Part shown: in pieces, positions 42,696-52,440 of the stretch
Position numbering within the stretch: the first letter of the stretch is position 1
Layout: each line of letters begins with the position of its first letter
Assembly (NCBI RefSeq): GCF_014202225.1
Contig: NZ_JACHGE010000008.1
Span: 62,001 to 126,000, forward strand
Direction of reading: 5' to 3'
Source of the DNA: Algibacter amylolyticus
Lineage (GTDB): Bacteria; Bacteroidota; Bacteroidia; Flavobacteriales; Flavobacteriaceae
DNA: 64,000 bases
Position numbers and translations under genes: made by a program
Notes under the pieces: model-generated
What the model saw: only the letters and a program-made list of their open reading frames with translations
Told to the model about the DNA's origin: nothing
Databases searched by the model: none

Positions 42696-43154
42696 TTAGT
42701 TATTAGTTGTTGATTTTCTATTTCCGTAAAAATAGAGCGAGTGGTTATTAATTTCTATATCGAAAACTTCTTCGATCGTTTTTTTTATGGATTGAATTCG
42801 AGGATCACAAAACTCAATAACTTCACCAGTATCGGTAAGAATAACATGATCATGCTGTCTATCAAAATAAGATTTCTCGTAGTGTGCCTGGTTTTTTCCA
42901 AATTGGTGTTTTCTTACCAATTTACAATCTAACAGTAACTCGATAGTATTATATAATGTAGCACGAGACACACGATACTTTTTGTTTTTCATGTTAAGAT
43001 ATAGGGATTCTATATCAAAATGCTCTTTGTTATTATAAATTTCTTGAAGTATAGCATAGCGTTCAGGTGTTTTGCGATGCCCGTTTGTTTCTAAAAAGCT
43101 AGTAAATACGCTTTTAACAATCTCTTGATTTTTCGAATCTATATTTTCATCCAT
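42696..43154 (-). CDS. Fur-family transcriptional regulator lacking the CxxC zinc pair
   Basis: 152 residues. Winged helix at 15-95 ([32 protein letters not shown]), then dimerisation domain with the metal motif [20 protein letters not shown]. Where classical Fur has CxxC after HDH (consensus C-x-x-C-G), this one has TDTGE, so the structural zinc site is missing; a single Cys remains before DPRI. Iron (Fur), peroxide (PerR) or other sensing cannot be told apart. -7 element TAAATTTG lies at 43171-43164 on the minus strand. Confidence 0.88.
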   Translation of the reverse strand: MDENIDSKNQEIVKSVFTSFLETNGHRKTPERYAILQEIYNNKEHFDIESLYLNMKNKKYRVSRATLYNTIELLLDCKLVRKHQFGKNQAHYEKSYFDRQHDHVILTDTGEVIEFCDPRIQSIKKTIEEVFDIEINNHSLYFYGNRKSTTNN

Positions 43155-43328
43155 AATTCATTGCAAATTTACACTTTTTTTATAGACTGTTTAGAATATG
43201 TTGATGGAATTTTATTAACTAATTTTATGTGTCTACAAGTTTGAAAACACAGGCGTAGCAAGGCTATGTAATAAAATATTAACAATATATATTCAAAAAT
43301 GTGTTTAAACAAAAACAGATGATTTTAG

Positions 43329-45554
43329 CTAAACCCTTCTAACTTTATCTATGCCGTTAATTTTTTTGAGTTTTTCTAATAGTTTTCTAATTATGGTATT
43401 ATTCTTAACAACAACGTTAATTTTTCCTGAAAAAAGTCCCGCGTTAGTTTCAAAACTGATGCTTTTCATGTTTACATGCATGTTAGAAGATACTATTTTA
43501 GTAATATCGTTAACAAGCCCGATATGATCAATTCCTGTTAATTCAATTTTAACTAAAAACTCTTGCTGAGAGGAATCAATCCACTTAGCCTCCATGATTC
43601 TGTAAGAGTAATTAGATTGCAAGCTAACAGCGTTAGGGCAATTTTTTTTGTGCACTTTAATGCCTTCCTTTACGGTTAAAAACCCAAAAACACGATCGCC
43701 AGGTATTGGGTTACAACAATTTGCTATTTTGTAATCTAGTTTTTCTTCGTCTTTACCAAAAACAATAGAATCATATTTTAAAGTAATTTCTTGTTTTTCC
43801 AACTCCTCTTTCGAGATGGTTGTTTTTCTAGAAATTTTATTTTTAATATAACTCATTAAAGCATTGCTTCGTGACGAAGCATAGCTTTTTAACATGGTGT
43901 TATCTATAGAGCCAAGACCAATTCTGTAAAATAAATCGAGACTGGTTTTAAGCTTAAAGAAATTAACCATTTCATTAACGGAAGTTTCATCAAGCGTAAT
44001 TTTTAATTGTTTTAATTTACGTCTTAGTATTTCTTTTCCGTCTTCGGCAATTATCTTTTTATCCTCCTTTAAAGCCGATTTAATTTTACTTCTGGCTCTA
44101 GCTGTTGTTGCATAATCTAACCAGTTGGGATTAGGTTTTACACTATCGGAAGTTAAAATATCAACCTGATCGCCACTATTTAAAACATGACTTAAAGGTT
44201 CGAGTTTACCATTTACTTTAGCGCCACGCGTTTTCATACCAACCTCGGTATGAATGCTAAAGGCAAAATCTAGAGCTGTTGCACCTTTTGGAAGCGATTT
44301 TAAATCTCCACCAGGAGTAAATACAAATATTTCTTTGGAGTAAAGGTTGAGTTTAAACTGCTCTACAAAATCTACAGCATTCATTTCTGGATTTTCCAAT
44401 GCTTCTTGTAATCTGTTTATCCAGCTTTCTAAATTGTCTTCTTTCTCGCTACCTTGTTTGTATTTGTAGTGGGCCGCATAGCCTTTTTCGGCTATTTCAT
44501 GCATGCGCTCACTACGTATTTGTACTTCTACCCAGCGTCCTTTAGGGCCCATTACAGTAATATGAAGGGCTTCATAACCAGTTGACTTTGGTGATGAAAT
44601 CCAATCGCGTAATCGAATAGGGTTGGGCCTAAAGTGATCTGTTACTATGGAGTATATTTTCCAAGCAATAAACTTTTCATTCTGCGGGTCTGCGTCACAT
44701 TTGTAAATAATTCGGATAGCAAACTTATCGTAGACTTCATCAAAAGTAACACCCTGGTTTATCATTTTCTTTCTAATAGAAAATATAGACTTGGGTCTTC
44801 CTTTTATATTATATCTTAAATTCTCTTTATCGAGTGAGTTTTTTATAACATCGCTAAACTGAGTTATATACTCGTCTTGTTCCTCTTTACTTTCTTTTAT
44901 TTTATGAAGAATGTCGTCGTAAACCTCAGGTTCGGTATATTTTAATCCTAAATCTTCAAGTTCGGTTTTAATATTATATAAGCCAATTCTATGTGCTAAT
45001 GGCGCATAAATATATAAGGTTTCAGATGCAATTTTAACTTGTTTATCCGGACGCATAGAGTCCATGGTTTGCATATTGTGAAGCCTATCTGCAATTTTTA
45101 TAATAATAACCCTTACATCATCATTTAGGGTTAGTAGCATTTTACGAAAATTCTCTGCTTGTAAGGATACATCCATATCCTTTTCTTTACTTAAGGAGGA
45201 TATTTTTGTTAGACCATCCACAATAGTTGCAATGGTTTTTCCGAACTTTTTTTCAATGTCCTTTATTTCATAATCTGGACTGTCTTCCACAACATCATGA
45301 AGTAAAGCCGCGGCAATAGAAGTTGCATCTAGCCCAATTTCTTGTGCTACAATTTTGGCCACAGCAATAGGGTGGAAAATATAAGCTTCTCCAGATTTTC
45401 TTCGTTGGTCTTTATGGCCGTCTAAAGCTACCTCAAAAGCACTACGAATTAGTTTTTTATCGTCGTCAGAAAGTGTGGTGTAACTAACTTTTAATAATTC
45501 CTTGTAGGCTTTGGCAATAGTAGCATTCTCTTTTTCTATAGCTTCCTCTGTCAT
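43329..45554 (-). CDS. RelA/SpoT-type (p)ppGpp synthetase/hydrolase
   Basis: 741 residues. Domains in order: HD hydrolase (AYIFHPIAVAKIVAQE, AALLHDVVEDS with the HD pair at 86-87), synthetase (YDKFAIRIIYKCD, RDWISSPKSTGYEALH, VEVQIRSERMHEIAEKGYAAHY), TGS (EIFVFTPGGDLKSLPKGAT), helical region, and a C-terminal ACT (EFLVKIELTGIDHIGLVNDI). The HD motif is complete, so hydrolysis should work; the synthetase motifs also look intact. It makes and degrades the stringent-response alarmone. The gene follows rdgB, 55 bp apart, on a shared promoter. Confidence 0.95.
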   Translation of the reverse strand: MTEEAIEKENATIAKAYKELLKVSYTTLSDDDKKLIRSAFEVALDGHKDQRRKSGEAYIFHPIAVAKIVAQEIGLDATSIAAALLHDVVEDSPDYEIKDIEKKFGKTIATIVDGLTKISSLSKEKDMDVSLQAENFRKMLLTLNDDVRVIIIKIADRLHNMQTMDSMRPDKQVKIASETLYIYAPLAHRIGLYNIKTELEDLGLKYTEPEVYDDILHKIKESKEEQDEYITQFSDVIKNSLDKENLRYNIKGRPKSIFSIRKKMINQGVTFDEVYDKFAIRIIYKCDADPQNEKFIAWKIYSIVTDHFRPNPIRLRDWISSPKSTGYEALHITVMGPKGRWVEVQIRSERMHEIAEKGYAAHYKYKQGSEKEDNLESWINRLQEALENPEMNAVDFVEQFKLNLYSKEIFVFTPGGDLKSLPKGATALDFAFSIHTEVGMKTRGAKVNGKLEPLSHVLNSGDQVDILTSDSVKPNPNWLDYATTARARSKIKSALKEDKKIIAEDGKEILRRKLKQLKITLDETSVNEMVNFFKLKTSLDLFYRIGLGSIDNTMLKSYASSRSNALMSYIKNKISRKTTISKEELEKQEITLKYDSIVFGKDEEKLDYKIANCCNPIPGDRVFGFLTVKEGIKVHKKNCPNAVSLQSNYSYRIMEAKWIDSSQQEFLVKIELTGIDHIGLVNDITKIVSSNMHVNMKSISFETNAGLFSGKINVVVKNNTIIRKLLEKLKKINGIDKVRRV

Positions 45555-45609
45555 AAATTAAAAGTAAGATAAAGAAAATTAATAGCCAACACCCAATATA
45601 CTTTTTTTA

Positions 45610-46197
45610 CTAATTTTTTTCTTTAAGAAGTTTTAAAAATTGGACTAGTTTAGTAACGGCTTTTCCGCGGTGTCCAATGCTGTTTTTTGTAGACAAATCC
45701 ATTTCGGCAAACGTAATATTAAAGTTGTTTGGTTTAAAAATAGGATCGTATCCAAAACCTTTATCACCATGTTTAGAGGTTGTTATGCTTCCTTGGCATA
45801 TTCCCGTGAACGTTTGTGTCTTATTATTTAAATTAAGCGCAACAACGGTTTTAAATTGCGCGTTTTTATTAGTTTTGTTTTGTAAAGCTTCTAGTAATTT
45901 ATCCATATTGTTGTTGGCATCCTTTTGTTCTCCGGCATATCGTGCAGAATAAACTCCCGGAGCACCGTTTAAAGCTTCAACTTCTAGACCTGTATCGTCA
46001 GCAAAACAATCATAACCGTAATGGGTTTTTATATATTCTGCTTTTTGAATAGCATTACCTTCTATAGTGTTTTGTGTTTCAGGAATATCCTCGAAACATT
46101 CTATATCTTTTAAACTAAGTATTTTTATTTCAGAAGGAATTAAAGTTTGAACTTCTTTAACCTTATTTAAGTTGTTGGTTGCGAAAACGAGTTGCAT
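45610..46197 (-). CDS. rdgB: Non-canonical purine NTP pyrophosphatase
   Basis: 195 residues, Ham1/RdgB family. It hydrolyses dITP, dXTP and related nucleotides to prevent their incorporation. The N-terminal [17 protein letters not shown], metal-binding [20 protein letters not shown] and SARYAG near 70-90, and the C-terminal [14 protein letters not shown] are all present. First gene of an operon with the (p)ppGpp enzyme. A consensus promoter lies just upstream. Confidence 0.96.
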   Translation of the reverse strand: MQLVFATNNLNKVKEVQTLIPSEIKILSLKDIECFEDIPETQNTIEGNAIQKAEYIKTHYGYDCFADDTGLEVEALNGAPGVYSARYAGEQKDANNNMDKLLEALQNKTNKNAQFKTVVALNLNNKTQTFTGICQGSITTSKHGDKGFGYDPIFKPNNFNITFAEMDLSTKNSIGHRGKAVTKLVQFLKLLKEKN

Positions 46198-46216
46198 ATA
46201 TAATTTTTTATACTTT

Positions 46217-46248
46217 CAAAAGTACTATTTATTGATTTTAAATAACAA
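46217..46248 (-). promoter_or_regulatory. Promoter of rdgB-relA/spoT operon
   Basis: On the minus strand: TTG (46248-46246), 21 bp, TACTTTTG (46224-46217). Start near 46210, leaving a leader of about 12 nt before the rdgB ATG. Confidence 0.6.
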
Positions 46249-46366
46249 TGGAGGGTATTTATTTTTCTAAATAAAAATTTAGCACCATTTTATGATTTTT
46301 GTTTCTTTTTCTTATGTAAAAAACGTGTATATTGGGGTAATATTTAAACATTAAAAGAGAACGACT

Positions 46367-46666
46367 ATGACAGTAAATTTTCAGTATGTAGGAGTGGATG
46401 TAAGTGAAACACTTTCATTATTCACAAAGGAGAAGTTAGAAAAATTGTTTAACAGATATGAGTTTTTAATAAATGCGGCTGTGCATTTTAAGCAAGATGA
46501 TAAAGATCACGATAAAGGTAAAATTTGTAATATTGAATTAAGTTTACCAGGACCACGGATTTTTGCAACGTCGAACGAGCATAATTTTGAGGTATCGGTA
46601 AGAGAAACTATAAGCGATTTAGAGCGACAACTTAAAAAGCGCAAAGAGATATATAAAACACATTAG
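46367..46666 (+). CDS. hpf: Ribosome hibernation-promoting factor/RaiA family
   Basis: 99 residues, the short form. VNFQYVGVDVSETLSLFTKEKLEKL opens a beta-alpha-beta-beta-beta-alpha fold; the C-terminal helix EVSVRETISDLERQLKKRKEIY has the basic residues that contact 16S rRNA. Short HPF promotes 100S dimers with a partner, or inhibits translation like RaiA. It stands alone, with a strong terminator downstream. Confidence 0.92.
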   Translation: MTVNFQYVGVDVSETLSLFTKEKLEKLFNRYEFLINAAVHFKQDDKDHDKGKICNIELSLPGPRIFATSNEHNFEVSVRETISDLERQLKKRKEIYKTH

Positions 46667-46693
46667 TGGTTAGTGGGAAGACCTTATAACCAA

Positions 46694-46734
46694 AAAAAAA
46701 GATGGCTGAAAATTAGTTTTAGTCATCTTTTTTT
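46694..46734. terminator. Bidirectional terminator between hpf and rlmH
   Basis: AAAAAAAGATGGCTGAAA (from 46694) pairs with TTTTAGTCATC and a T-run (to 46734) with two G-T pairs; loop about 5 nt. Confidence 0.88.
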
Positions 46735-46789
46735 ATTTAATTTTTTTAAGTCTGAGTAAGTACTGAAAACTGAGACCGCGACTGTCAAT

Positions 46790-47263
46790 TTACCTATGGT
46801 GGTAAGGTTCGTTTTTTAAGATAGTGAAGCCTCTGTACAATTGCTCTATAAAAAATAAGCGAATCATTTGATGAGAAAACGTCATTTTAGATAAAGATAG
46901 TTTCCCGTTTGCTTTTTTATAAATGTCTTCAGAAAAACCATAAGGACCTCCAATAACAAATACAAGTCGTTTTATTCCGGAATTCATATATTTCTGTAAG
47001 TACGTTGAAAAAGCAACAGAATCGAGCTGTTTACCGTTTTCATCGAGTAATATTAGGGTGTCTGTAGGTTTAGTTTTGTTTAAAATGAGCTCGCCTTCTT
47101 TCTCTTTTTGTTGGGTTTCACTTAAGTTTTTAGAATTTTTTATATCCGGAATAACCTCTAAATTAAACTTTATGTAATGGCCCAAGCGTTTGGTGTAATC
47201 TTCTATTAAGGCCGTAAGTTGTTTGTTGTCGGTCTTACCAATTGTAATTAGTGTAATAGTCAT
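46790..47263 (-). CDS. rlmH: 23S rRNA pseudouridine-1915 N3-methyltransferase
   Basis: 157 residues, SPOUT fold. It methylates pseudouridine 1915 in helix 69 of 23S rRNA. ILLDENGKQLDSVAFSTYL, the SAM knot LVFVIGGPYGFSEDIY and the C-terminal FFIEQLYRGFTILKNEPYHH are family signatures. It converges with hpf; no promoter of consensus form was found upstream. Confidence 0.96.
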   Translation of the reverse strand: MTITLITIGKTDNKQLTALIEDYTKRLGHYIKFNLEVIPDIKNSKNLSETQQKEKEGELILNKTKPTDTLILLDENGKQLDSVAFSTYLQKYMNSGIKRLVFVIGGPYGFSEDIYKKANGKLSLSKMTFSHQMIRLFFIEQLYRGFTILKNEPYHHR

Positions 47264-47602
47264 TTAGTTGTAATCAATTAATAGTTTTTTGCTTAAAACA
47301 GTAAAGCAAGACCAAAAAAGTAAAGAATTGCTTAAATTCTAATTCAGTAGATTTTGGATCATTTTATTCAATAGACAAATTAAATATATTTTAAGTTAGA
47401 ATCATAATGAGCTCATAATTGGTAACTTGAATTGCTAAAAACAATGATTTTTAAACTATTAGTTAATTCGAAATGTAAAAAAAAACATATATTCTTTATG
47501 AATAATACATTTAAATAAGAAAAAAATAGAAAATTCGTAATTGTAAAATTTAATTTAGTGAATCTATTTCTTATTTTTGCTCGGATTAACTAAAAAACTA
47601 TT
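47264..47602. other. 339-bp intergenic region between divergent rlmH and nadC
   Basis: A+T-rich without coding signs. It contains the palindrome ATGAGCTCAT (47407-47416) and a -7 element TATTTTTG at 47572-47579 for nadC. Its -33 partner is unclear. Confidence 0.45.
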
Positions 47603-48463
47603 ATGATAACACAAGAGCAGTTTGACACAGAAGTTAAGATGATTATTGAAAATGCCATTCGTGAAGATGTTGGAGATGGCGATCATAGTTCTTTGGCTTG
47701 TATTCCGGCAAACGCTAGAGGGAAAGCTAAACTTTTAGTTAAAGATAAAGGAATTATTGGTGGTGTTAATTTTGCCAAAAAGGTGTTTGCTTATGTTGAT
47801 AAAAATCTAAAACTAGATGTTCGTATTGAAGATGGTACCGAGGTAACTTATGGAGATATCGTAATGTATGTTGAAGGGCCATCGCAATCTATTTTAAAAG
47901 CAGAGCGTACGGTATTAAACGCGATGCAACGTATGAGTGCGATTGCTACAAAAACTAGAATGTTTGTTGATTTGGTTGAAGGTACCAAAACTAGAATTTT
48001 AGATACAAGAAAAACAACTCCAGGTATTCGTGTGTTAGAAAAATGGGCTGTTAAAATTGGTGGTGGCGAAAATCATAGGTTTGCATTGTATGATATGATT
48101 ATGCTTAAAGATAATCACATCGATTTTGCAGGAGGTATTACAAAAGCCATTGAAATGACTAAAGATTATTTGAACGAAACTAAAAGGGATCTTCAAATTA
48201 TGGTCGAAGCCAGAGATTTATCTGAGGTTCAAGAAATTTTAAATAACGAAGGGGTTTATAGAATTTTGCTAGATAACTTTGATTATGAAGATACTAGAAA
48301 AGCTGTAAAGTTAATTGGAGATAAATGCCTTACGGAGTCTTCAGGTAATATTAACGAAACTACAATTAGACACTATGCCGAATGCGGTGTAAATTATATT
48401 TCATGTGGTGCTTTAACGCATTCTGTACACAATATGGATTTAAGTTTAAAGGCTATTAAGTAA
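47603..48463 (+). CDS. nadC: Nicotinate-nucleotide pyrophosphorylase (carboxylating)
   Basis: 286 residues. It turns quinolinate and PRPP into nicotinate mononucleotide in NAD synthesis. AIREDVGDGDHSSLACIP near 18, AERTVLNAMQRMSAIAT near 103-119, the PRPP/quinolinate basic loop TRKTTPGIRVLEKWAVKIGG and LMLKDNHIDF-like stretch IMLKDNHIDFAG are diagnostic. ESSGNINETTIRHYAECGVNYIS closes the barrel. Neighbours are unrelated. A -7 element TATTTTTG lies 23 bp upstream. Confidence 0.97.
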   Translation: MITQEQFDTEVKMIIENAIREDVGDGDHSSLACIPANARGKAKLLVKDKGIIGGVNFAKKVFAYVDKNLKLDVRIEDGTEVTYGDIVMYVEGPSQSILKAERTVLNAMQRMSAIATKTRMFVDLVEGTKTRILDTRKTTPGIRVLEKWAVKIGGGENHRFALYDMIMLKDNHIDFAGGITKAIEMTKDYLNETKRDLQIMVEARDLSEVQEILNNEGVYRILLDNFDYEDTRKAVKLIGDKCLTESSGNINETTIRHYAECGVNYISCGALTHSVHNMDLSLKAIK

Positions 48464-48538
48464 TTAACTTTTTTATTAACGTCTTTTACTTTTTAATTTT
48501 AATAACTTTGCTATATAGAATTATAACGCAATTTATTA

Positions 48539-49480
48539 ATGTCCAAACCTCTTGATGAAAAACTCGATAAAATACCAGGTATTAATATTTTGGTACGGTT
48601 TTTTAAACAGATAAAACTTCCAGGACTTGAAGGGTTGTCATTTTACGATTTACTTGTGTTGTACATTACAGGTATTGTAAAAGGCGCTTTAACAACACGA
48701 GCTAGTGCTATAGCATTTAGCTTCTTTACTGCTATATTTCCTTTTTTATTATTTGTTTTAATTATTATCCCTTATGTTCCTATTGATGATTTTAAAATTG
48801 AATTTTTACAATTTCTAGAATCGTTTTTACCACCAAGTACCTCAGATTTTTTCTTTGAAAATATTTTCGAAAATATAGACCAGTCGCAACGTGGCGGGTT
48901 GTTATCTTCCGTTTTTGTGTTGTCGGTTGCATTAATGGCCAATGGTGTAAACGCCGTTTTTTCTGGATTCGAAAACTCGTATCACGAGCAATTAACTCGC
49001 AATGTATTTAAACAATATTTGTATGCCTTAGGTATAGCCTTAATATTAGCTTTTTTACTTATTTTTACCATTATTGTACTTGGATATATTCAAATATATG
49101 TAGTGCAAGAGTTGATAACTGCTTTCGAGGATAGAGGTTATCATGTAGATTCCGAAGGCGTATTTTGGACCAATGTGGTGCAGTATCTTTTCTTTGTGGT
49201 TATGGTATATATGGCAACAGCTACCTTGTATTATTTTGGAACAAGAGAAGGGCGCGAGTCTAAATTCTTTTCTATAGGAGCCATATTTACAACGTTACTT
49301 ATTATATTAACGTCTTATTTGTTTGGTATTTATATTGAAAATTTTGGACAATACAACAAACTATATGGTTCTATTGGAGCGTTATTAATATTATTATTTT
49401 ACCTGTGGCTTAACTCTAATATTTTATTGTTGGGTTACGAATTAAATGCCTCATTAAATAAACTTAGAAAAAGCTTTTAG
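48539..49480 (+). CDS. YihY/BrkB-family inner-membrane protein
   Basis: 313 residues with six transmembrane segments; a cytoplasmic N-terminus of about 45 residues. Family landmarks are RASAIAFSFFTAIFPFLLF near 58-76, GGLLSSVFVLSVALMANGVNAVF near 119-141 and YNKLYGSIGALLILLFYLWL near 277-296. YihY proteins were once misnamed RNase BN; recent work ties them to envelope lipid transport, but function in this lineage is open. A -7 element TAACTTTG is at 48503-48510. DUF2147 follows after 2 bp. Confidence 0.9.
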   Translation: MSKPLDEKLDKIPGINILVRFFKQIKLPGLEGLSFYDLLVLYITGIVKGALTTRASAIAFSFFTAIFPFLLFVLIIIPYVPIDDFKIEFLQFLESFLPPSTSDFFFENIFENIDQSQRGGLLSSVFVLSVALMANGVNAVFSGFENSYHEQLTRNVFKQYLYALGIALILAFLLIFTIIVLGYIQIYVVQELITAFEDRGYHVDSEGVFWTNVVQYLFFVVMVYMATATLYYFGTREGRESKFFSIGAIFTTLLIILTSYLFGIYIENFGQYNKLYGSIGALLILLFYLWLNSNILLLGYELNASLNKLRKSF

Positions 49481-49482
49481 TT

Positions 49483-49905
49483 ATGAAGAATTGTATGTGT
49501 TTTATATTGTTTTATTGTTTGTCGCTAACGGTGCAATCTCAAGATATTTTAGGACAATGGAAAACGGTTGATGATGAAACGGGAGCGCATAAATGTATTG
49601 TGGATATTTATGAAGAAAACGGTAAGATTTTTGGTAAGGTTATAGAAATATTAGAGCCGTTTGATAAAAACACCTTGTGTCAAGATTGTGAAGGTGATAA
49701 AAAAGATAAACCAATTCTAGGCATGGTTATTATTAATGAGCTCGAAAAACAGGACGAATATTATAAAAACGGAACTATTTTCGATGCTGAAAATGGAAAA
49801 GAATATAAGTGCAGAATAAAGCTAATTGAGGAAACAGGAAAGCTTCAAGTTCGTGGTTATATTGCGTTTTTATACCTTACACAATATTGGATTCGTCATC
49901 AATAA
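49483..49905 (+). CDS. DUF2147 exported protein
   Basis: 140 residues with a signal peptide (MCFILFYCLSLTVQSQ, cleavage near 20). The mature part is a small beta-barrel with DILGQWKTVDDETGAHKCIVDIYEENGKIFG and the two-Cys motif CQDCEGDKK, then GMVIINELEKQDEYY. DUF2147 domains occur in envelope proteins of unknown role. It starts 2 bp after the YihY gene, so co-translation is likely. Confidence 0.85.
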   Translation: MKNCMCFILFYCLSLTVQSQDILGQWKTVDDETGAHKCIVDIYEENGKIFGKVIEILEPFDKNTLCQDCEGDKKDKPILGMVIINELEKQDEYYKNGTIFDAENGKEYKCRIKLIEETGKLQVRGYIAFLYLTQYWIRHQ

Positions 49906-49940
49906 TTCATTTTTTTTTATAACATTAAACTATACGCCGT

Positions 49941-52391
49941 TTGCACTTTATAGACGTTATAATTCCTATACCGCTTCAAAAGCTATTTACGTATAGCATA
50001 ACTGCTGCCGAGGCCGATTTTTTAAAAGTTGGCATGCGCGTAGCTGTTCCTTTTGGAAAATCTAAAATTTATACTGGCATTGTGTATGGCATTCATGAAA
50101 ATGCGCCATCGGCATATGAGGCGAAAGATATTCAGCAAATATTAGATGAATCGCCTGTAGTAAATGAATACCAGTTAAAACTTTGGAATTGGATATCGGA
50201 GTATTATATGTGTACTTTGGGAGATGTTATGCGTGCTTCATTACCAAGTGCTTTTATTTTGGAAAGTGAAACTGTAATAGCCAAAAACAATGTTAAAACT
50301 ATTGATGAGTCCATATTAAAAGATGATGAGTTTTTGGTTTACGAAGCATTGAACCATCAGTCGTCTTTAAAGATTCATGATATATCCAGTATTTTAGATA
50401 AAAAGAATGTACTTCCTGTAATTAAAAGGCTTATTGAGAAAGAGGCTATTACTGTAGAGGAAGAGGTTTACGAAAAGTATAAGCCAAAATTGGTACGTTA
50501 TGTTAAGTTAGATACTCATTTTACTGCCGAGGTTGAGCTTCATAAATTGTTGGATGACTTGAGTAGAGCACCAAAACAACGGGATGTTGTTATGACGTTG
50601 TTTTCTATTTCTGCCAAAACTAAAAAGCCTGTAAAAGTAACCGATTTAACTACCGAAAGTGGGACGTCTAGCTCAATCATAAAATCTTTAATTGATAAAG
50701 GTGTACTTAAAGAATATTATATTCAAAGAGATAGAGTAGAGTATTCTGGTGAAGAAACCGAAGCTTCAAAACGACTTAATGAGTATCAAAAAACAGCCTT
50801 AACAGAAATAAAAGCGTCTTTTGAAAAACATCACGTTACCTTATTACATGGTGTAACATCGTCAGGTAAAACCGAGGTGTATGTAAAACTTATTGAAGAT
50901 GTACTCCAACAAGGAAAGCAGGTTCTATATTTACTACCCGAAATAGCTTTAACAACACAGTTGGTTACAAGACTCCAAAATTACTTTGGCGAGCAGGTTG
51001 CTGTTTTTCATTCTAAATACTCAACGCACGAGCGTGTTGAGGTGTGGAATAATGTACTGCACAATTCCGCGAAAGCGAAAATAATATTAGGCGCACGCTC
51101 ATCTATATTTTTACCTTTCGATAATTTGGGATTAATTATAGTGGATGAGGAGCATGAACAATCGTTTAAACAATTTGATCCTGCACCACGTTACCATGCG
51201 CGCGATACTGCTGTAGTTTTAGCGCACATGCACAAGGCTAAAACGCTGTTAGGTTCTGCTACTCCAAGTTTAGAAAGTTACTTTAATGCGCAGCAAAATA
51301 AATATGGGTTTGTTGAAATTACAAAGCGTTATAACGATGTTTTAATGCCCGATATTGAATTGGTAGATATTAAGGATAAGCTGAAAAAAAAGCGCATGAA
51401 AGGGCATTTTAGCGATAGGTTGATTGAGGAAATGCAGGAAACGCTAAGTGAAGGGCATCAAATTATATTATTTCAAAACCGGCGTGGATTCTCGCCAATT
51501 GTGGAGTGTAATACATGTGGGCACTCGCCGCAATGTCCTAATTGCGATGTAAGTTTAACCTACCATCAATATAGAAATCAATTGCGCTGCCATTATTGTG
51601 GTTATAATTCTGTTATGAAGCAAAATTGTGAGGCCTGTGGCGGTCAGGATTTAGACAATAAAGGTTTTGGCACTGAGCAAATAGAAGAAGAAGTGAAATT
51701 GCTTTTTCCTGAACATAAAGTAGCCCGAATGGATTTGGATACCACAAGAGGCAAATATGGTTACGAGAAAATAATTACTGCTTTAGAGCAACAAGAAATT
51801 GATATTCTGGTGGGCACTCAGATGCTAACCAAAGGTTTAGATTTTAGAAACGTAAAGCTGGTTGGTATTATGAATGCCGATAATATGCTTAATTTTCCAG
51901 ATTTTAGAGCACACGAGCGTAGTTTTCAGCTTATGCAGCAAGTATCTGGTAGGGCAGGACGTACCGAAGAGCGTGGTAAGGTTTTAATACAGACGTATAA
52001 TCCGTATCATAATATTTTGCAACAAGTATCTACCAATAATTATATAGAAATGTTTAAGGAGCAAATGAACGATCGCTATAATTTTAAATATCCGCCGGTT
52101 TACAAGCAGATAAAAATTACTTTAAAACATAAGGATTATAATAGGGTAGATACGGCATCTATTTGGTTTGCTAAGTCCTTAAGGCAGGTGTTTAAGGATA
52201 ATGTGTTGGGGCCAGAGTCGCCACCGGTTGCTAGAATTAGAAATCAGTTTCATAAAAACATTTTGGTTAAAATCCCTAAACAACAATCGTTGGCAAAAAC
52301 AAAAGAATCTATTATTAAAATTAATAACAGCTTTATGAGTGTAAAAGATTTTAGGTCGGTTAGGGTTATTCTAAATGTGGATAATTTTTAG
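49941..52391 (+). CDS. priA: Primosomal replication protein N', replication restart helicase
   Basis: 816 residues from a TTG start at 49941; an in-frame TAA at 49926-49928 and no later ATG before conserved sequence make TTG the only good start. PriA reloads the replisome at stalled forks. The 3'-DNA-binding domain opens with HFIDVIIPIPLQKLFTY. The helicase has Walker A HGVTSSGKTEVY and DEEH box IIVDEEHEQSF. The zinc region has eight Cys (CNTCGHSPQCPNC, then LRCHYCG and CEACGG). A vestigial copy of its last 30 codons lies 140 bp downstream. Confidence 0.95.
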   Translation: MHFIDVIIPIPLQKLFTYSITAAEADFLKVGMRVAVPFGKSKIYTGIVYGIHENAPSAYEAKDIQQILDESPVVNEYQLKLWNWISEYYMCTLGDVMRASLPSAFILESETVIAKNNVKTIDESILKDDEFLVYEALNHQSSLKIHDISSILDKKNVLPVIKRLIEKEAITVEEEVYEKYKPKLVRYVKLDTHFTAEVELHKLLDDLSRAPKQRDVVMTLFSISAKTKKPVKVTDLTTESGTSSSIIKSLIDKGVLKEYYIQRDRVEYSGEETEASKRLNEYQKTALTEIKASFEKHHVTLLHGVTSSGKTEVYVKLIEDVLQQGKQVLYLLPEIALTTQLVTRLQNYFGEQVAVFHSKYSTHERVEVWNNVLHNSAKAKIILGARSSIFLPFDNLGLIIVDEEHEQSFKQFDPAPRYHARDTAVVLAHMHKAKTLLGSATPSLESYFNAQQNKYGFVEITKRYNDVLMPDIELVDIKDKLKKKRMKGHFSDRLIEEMQETLSEGHQIILFQNRRGFSPIVECNTCGHSPQCPNCDVSLTYHQYRNQLRCHYCGYNSVMKQNCEACGGQDLDNKGFGTEQIEEEVKLLFPEHKVARMDLDTTRGKYGYEKIITALEQQEIDILVGTQMLTKGLDFRNVKLVGIMNADNMLNFPDFRAHERSFQLMQQVSGRAGRTEERGKVLIQTYNPYHNILQQVSTNNYIEMFKEQMNDRYNFKYPPVYKQIKITLKHKDYNRVDTASIWFAKSLRQVFKDNVLGPESPPVARIRNQFHKNILVKIPKQQSLAKTKESIIKINNSFMSVKDFRSVRVILNVDNF
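52301..52391 (+). repeat. Tandem repeat copy 1: 3' end of priA
   Basis: The last 91 bp of priA align without gaps to 52441-52531 (offset exactly 140 bp), with 74 of 91 identities by my count. Both copies read in the same phase and end in a stop. Confidence 0.85.
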
Positions 52392-52440
52392 TTATCTCTT
52401 AACAAATCTGTTTTTTTGGTTTTAGCCTGAGATTTAAAAT

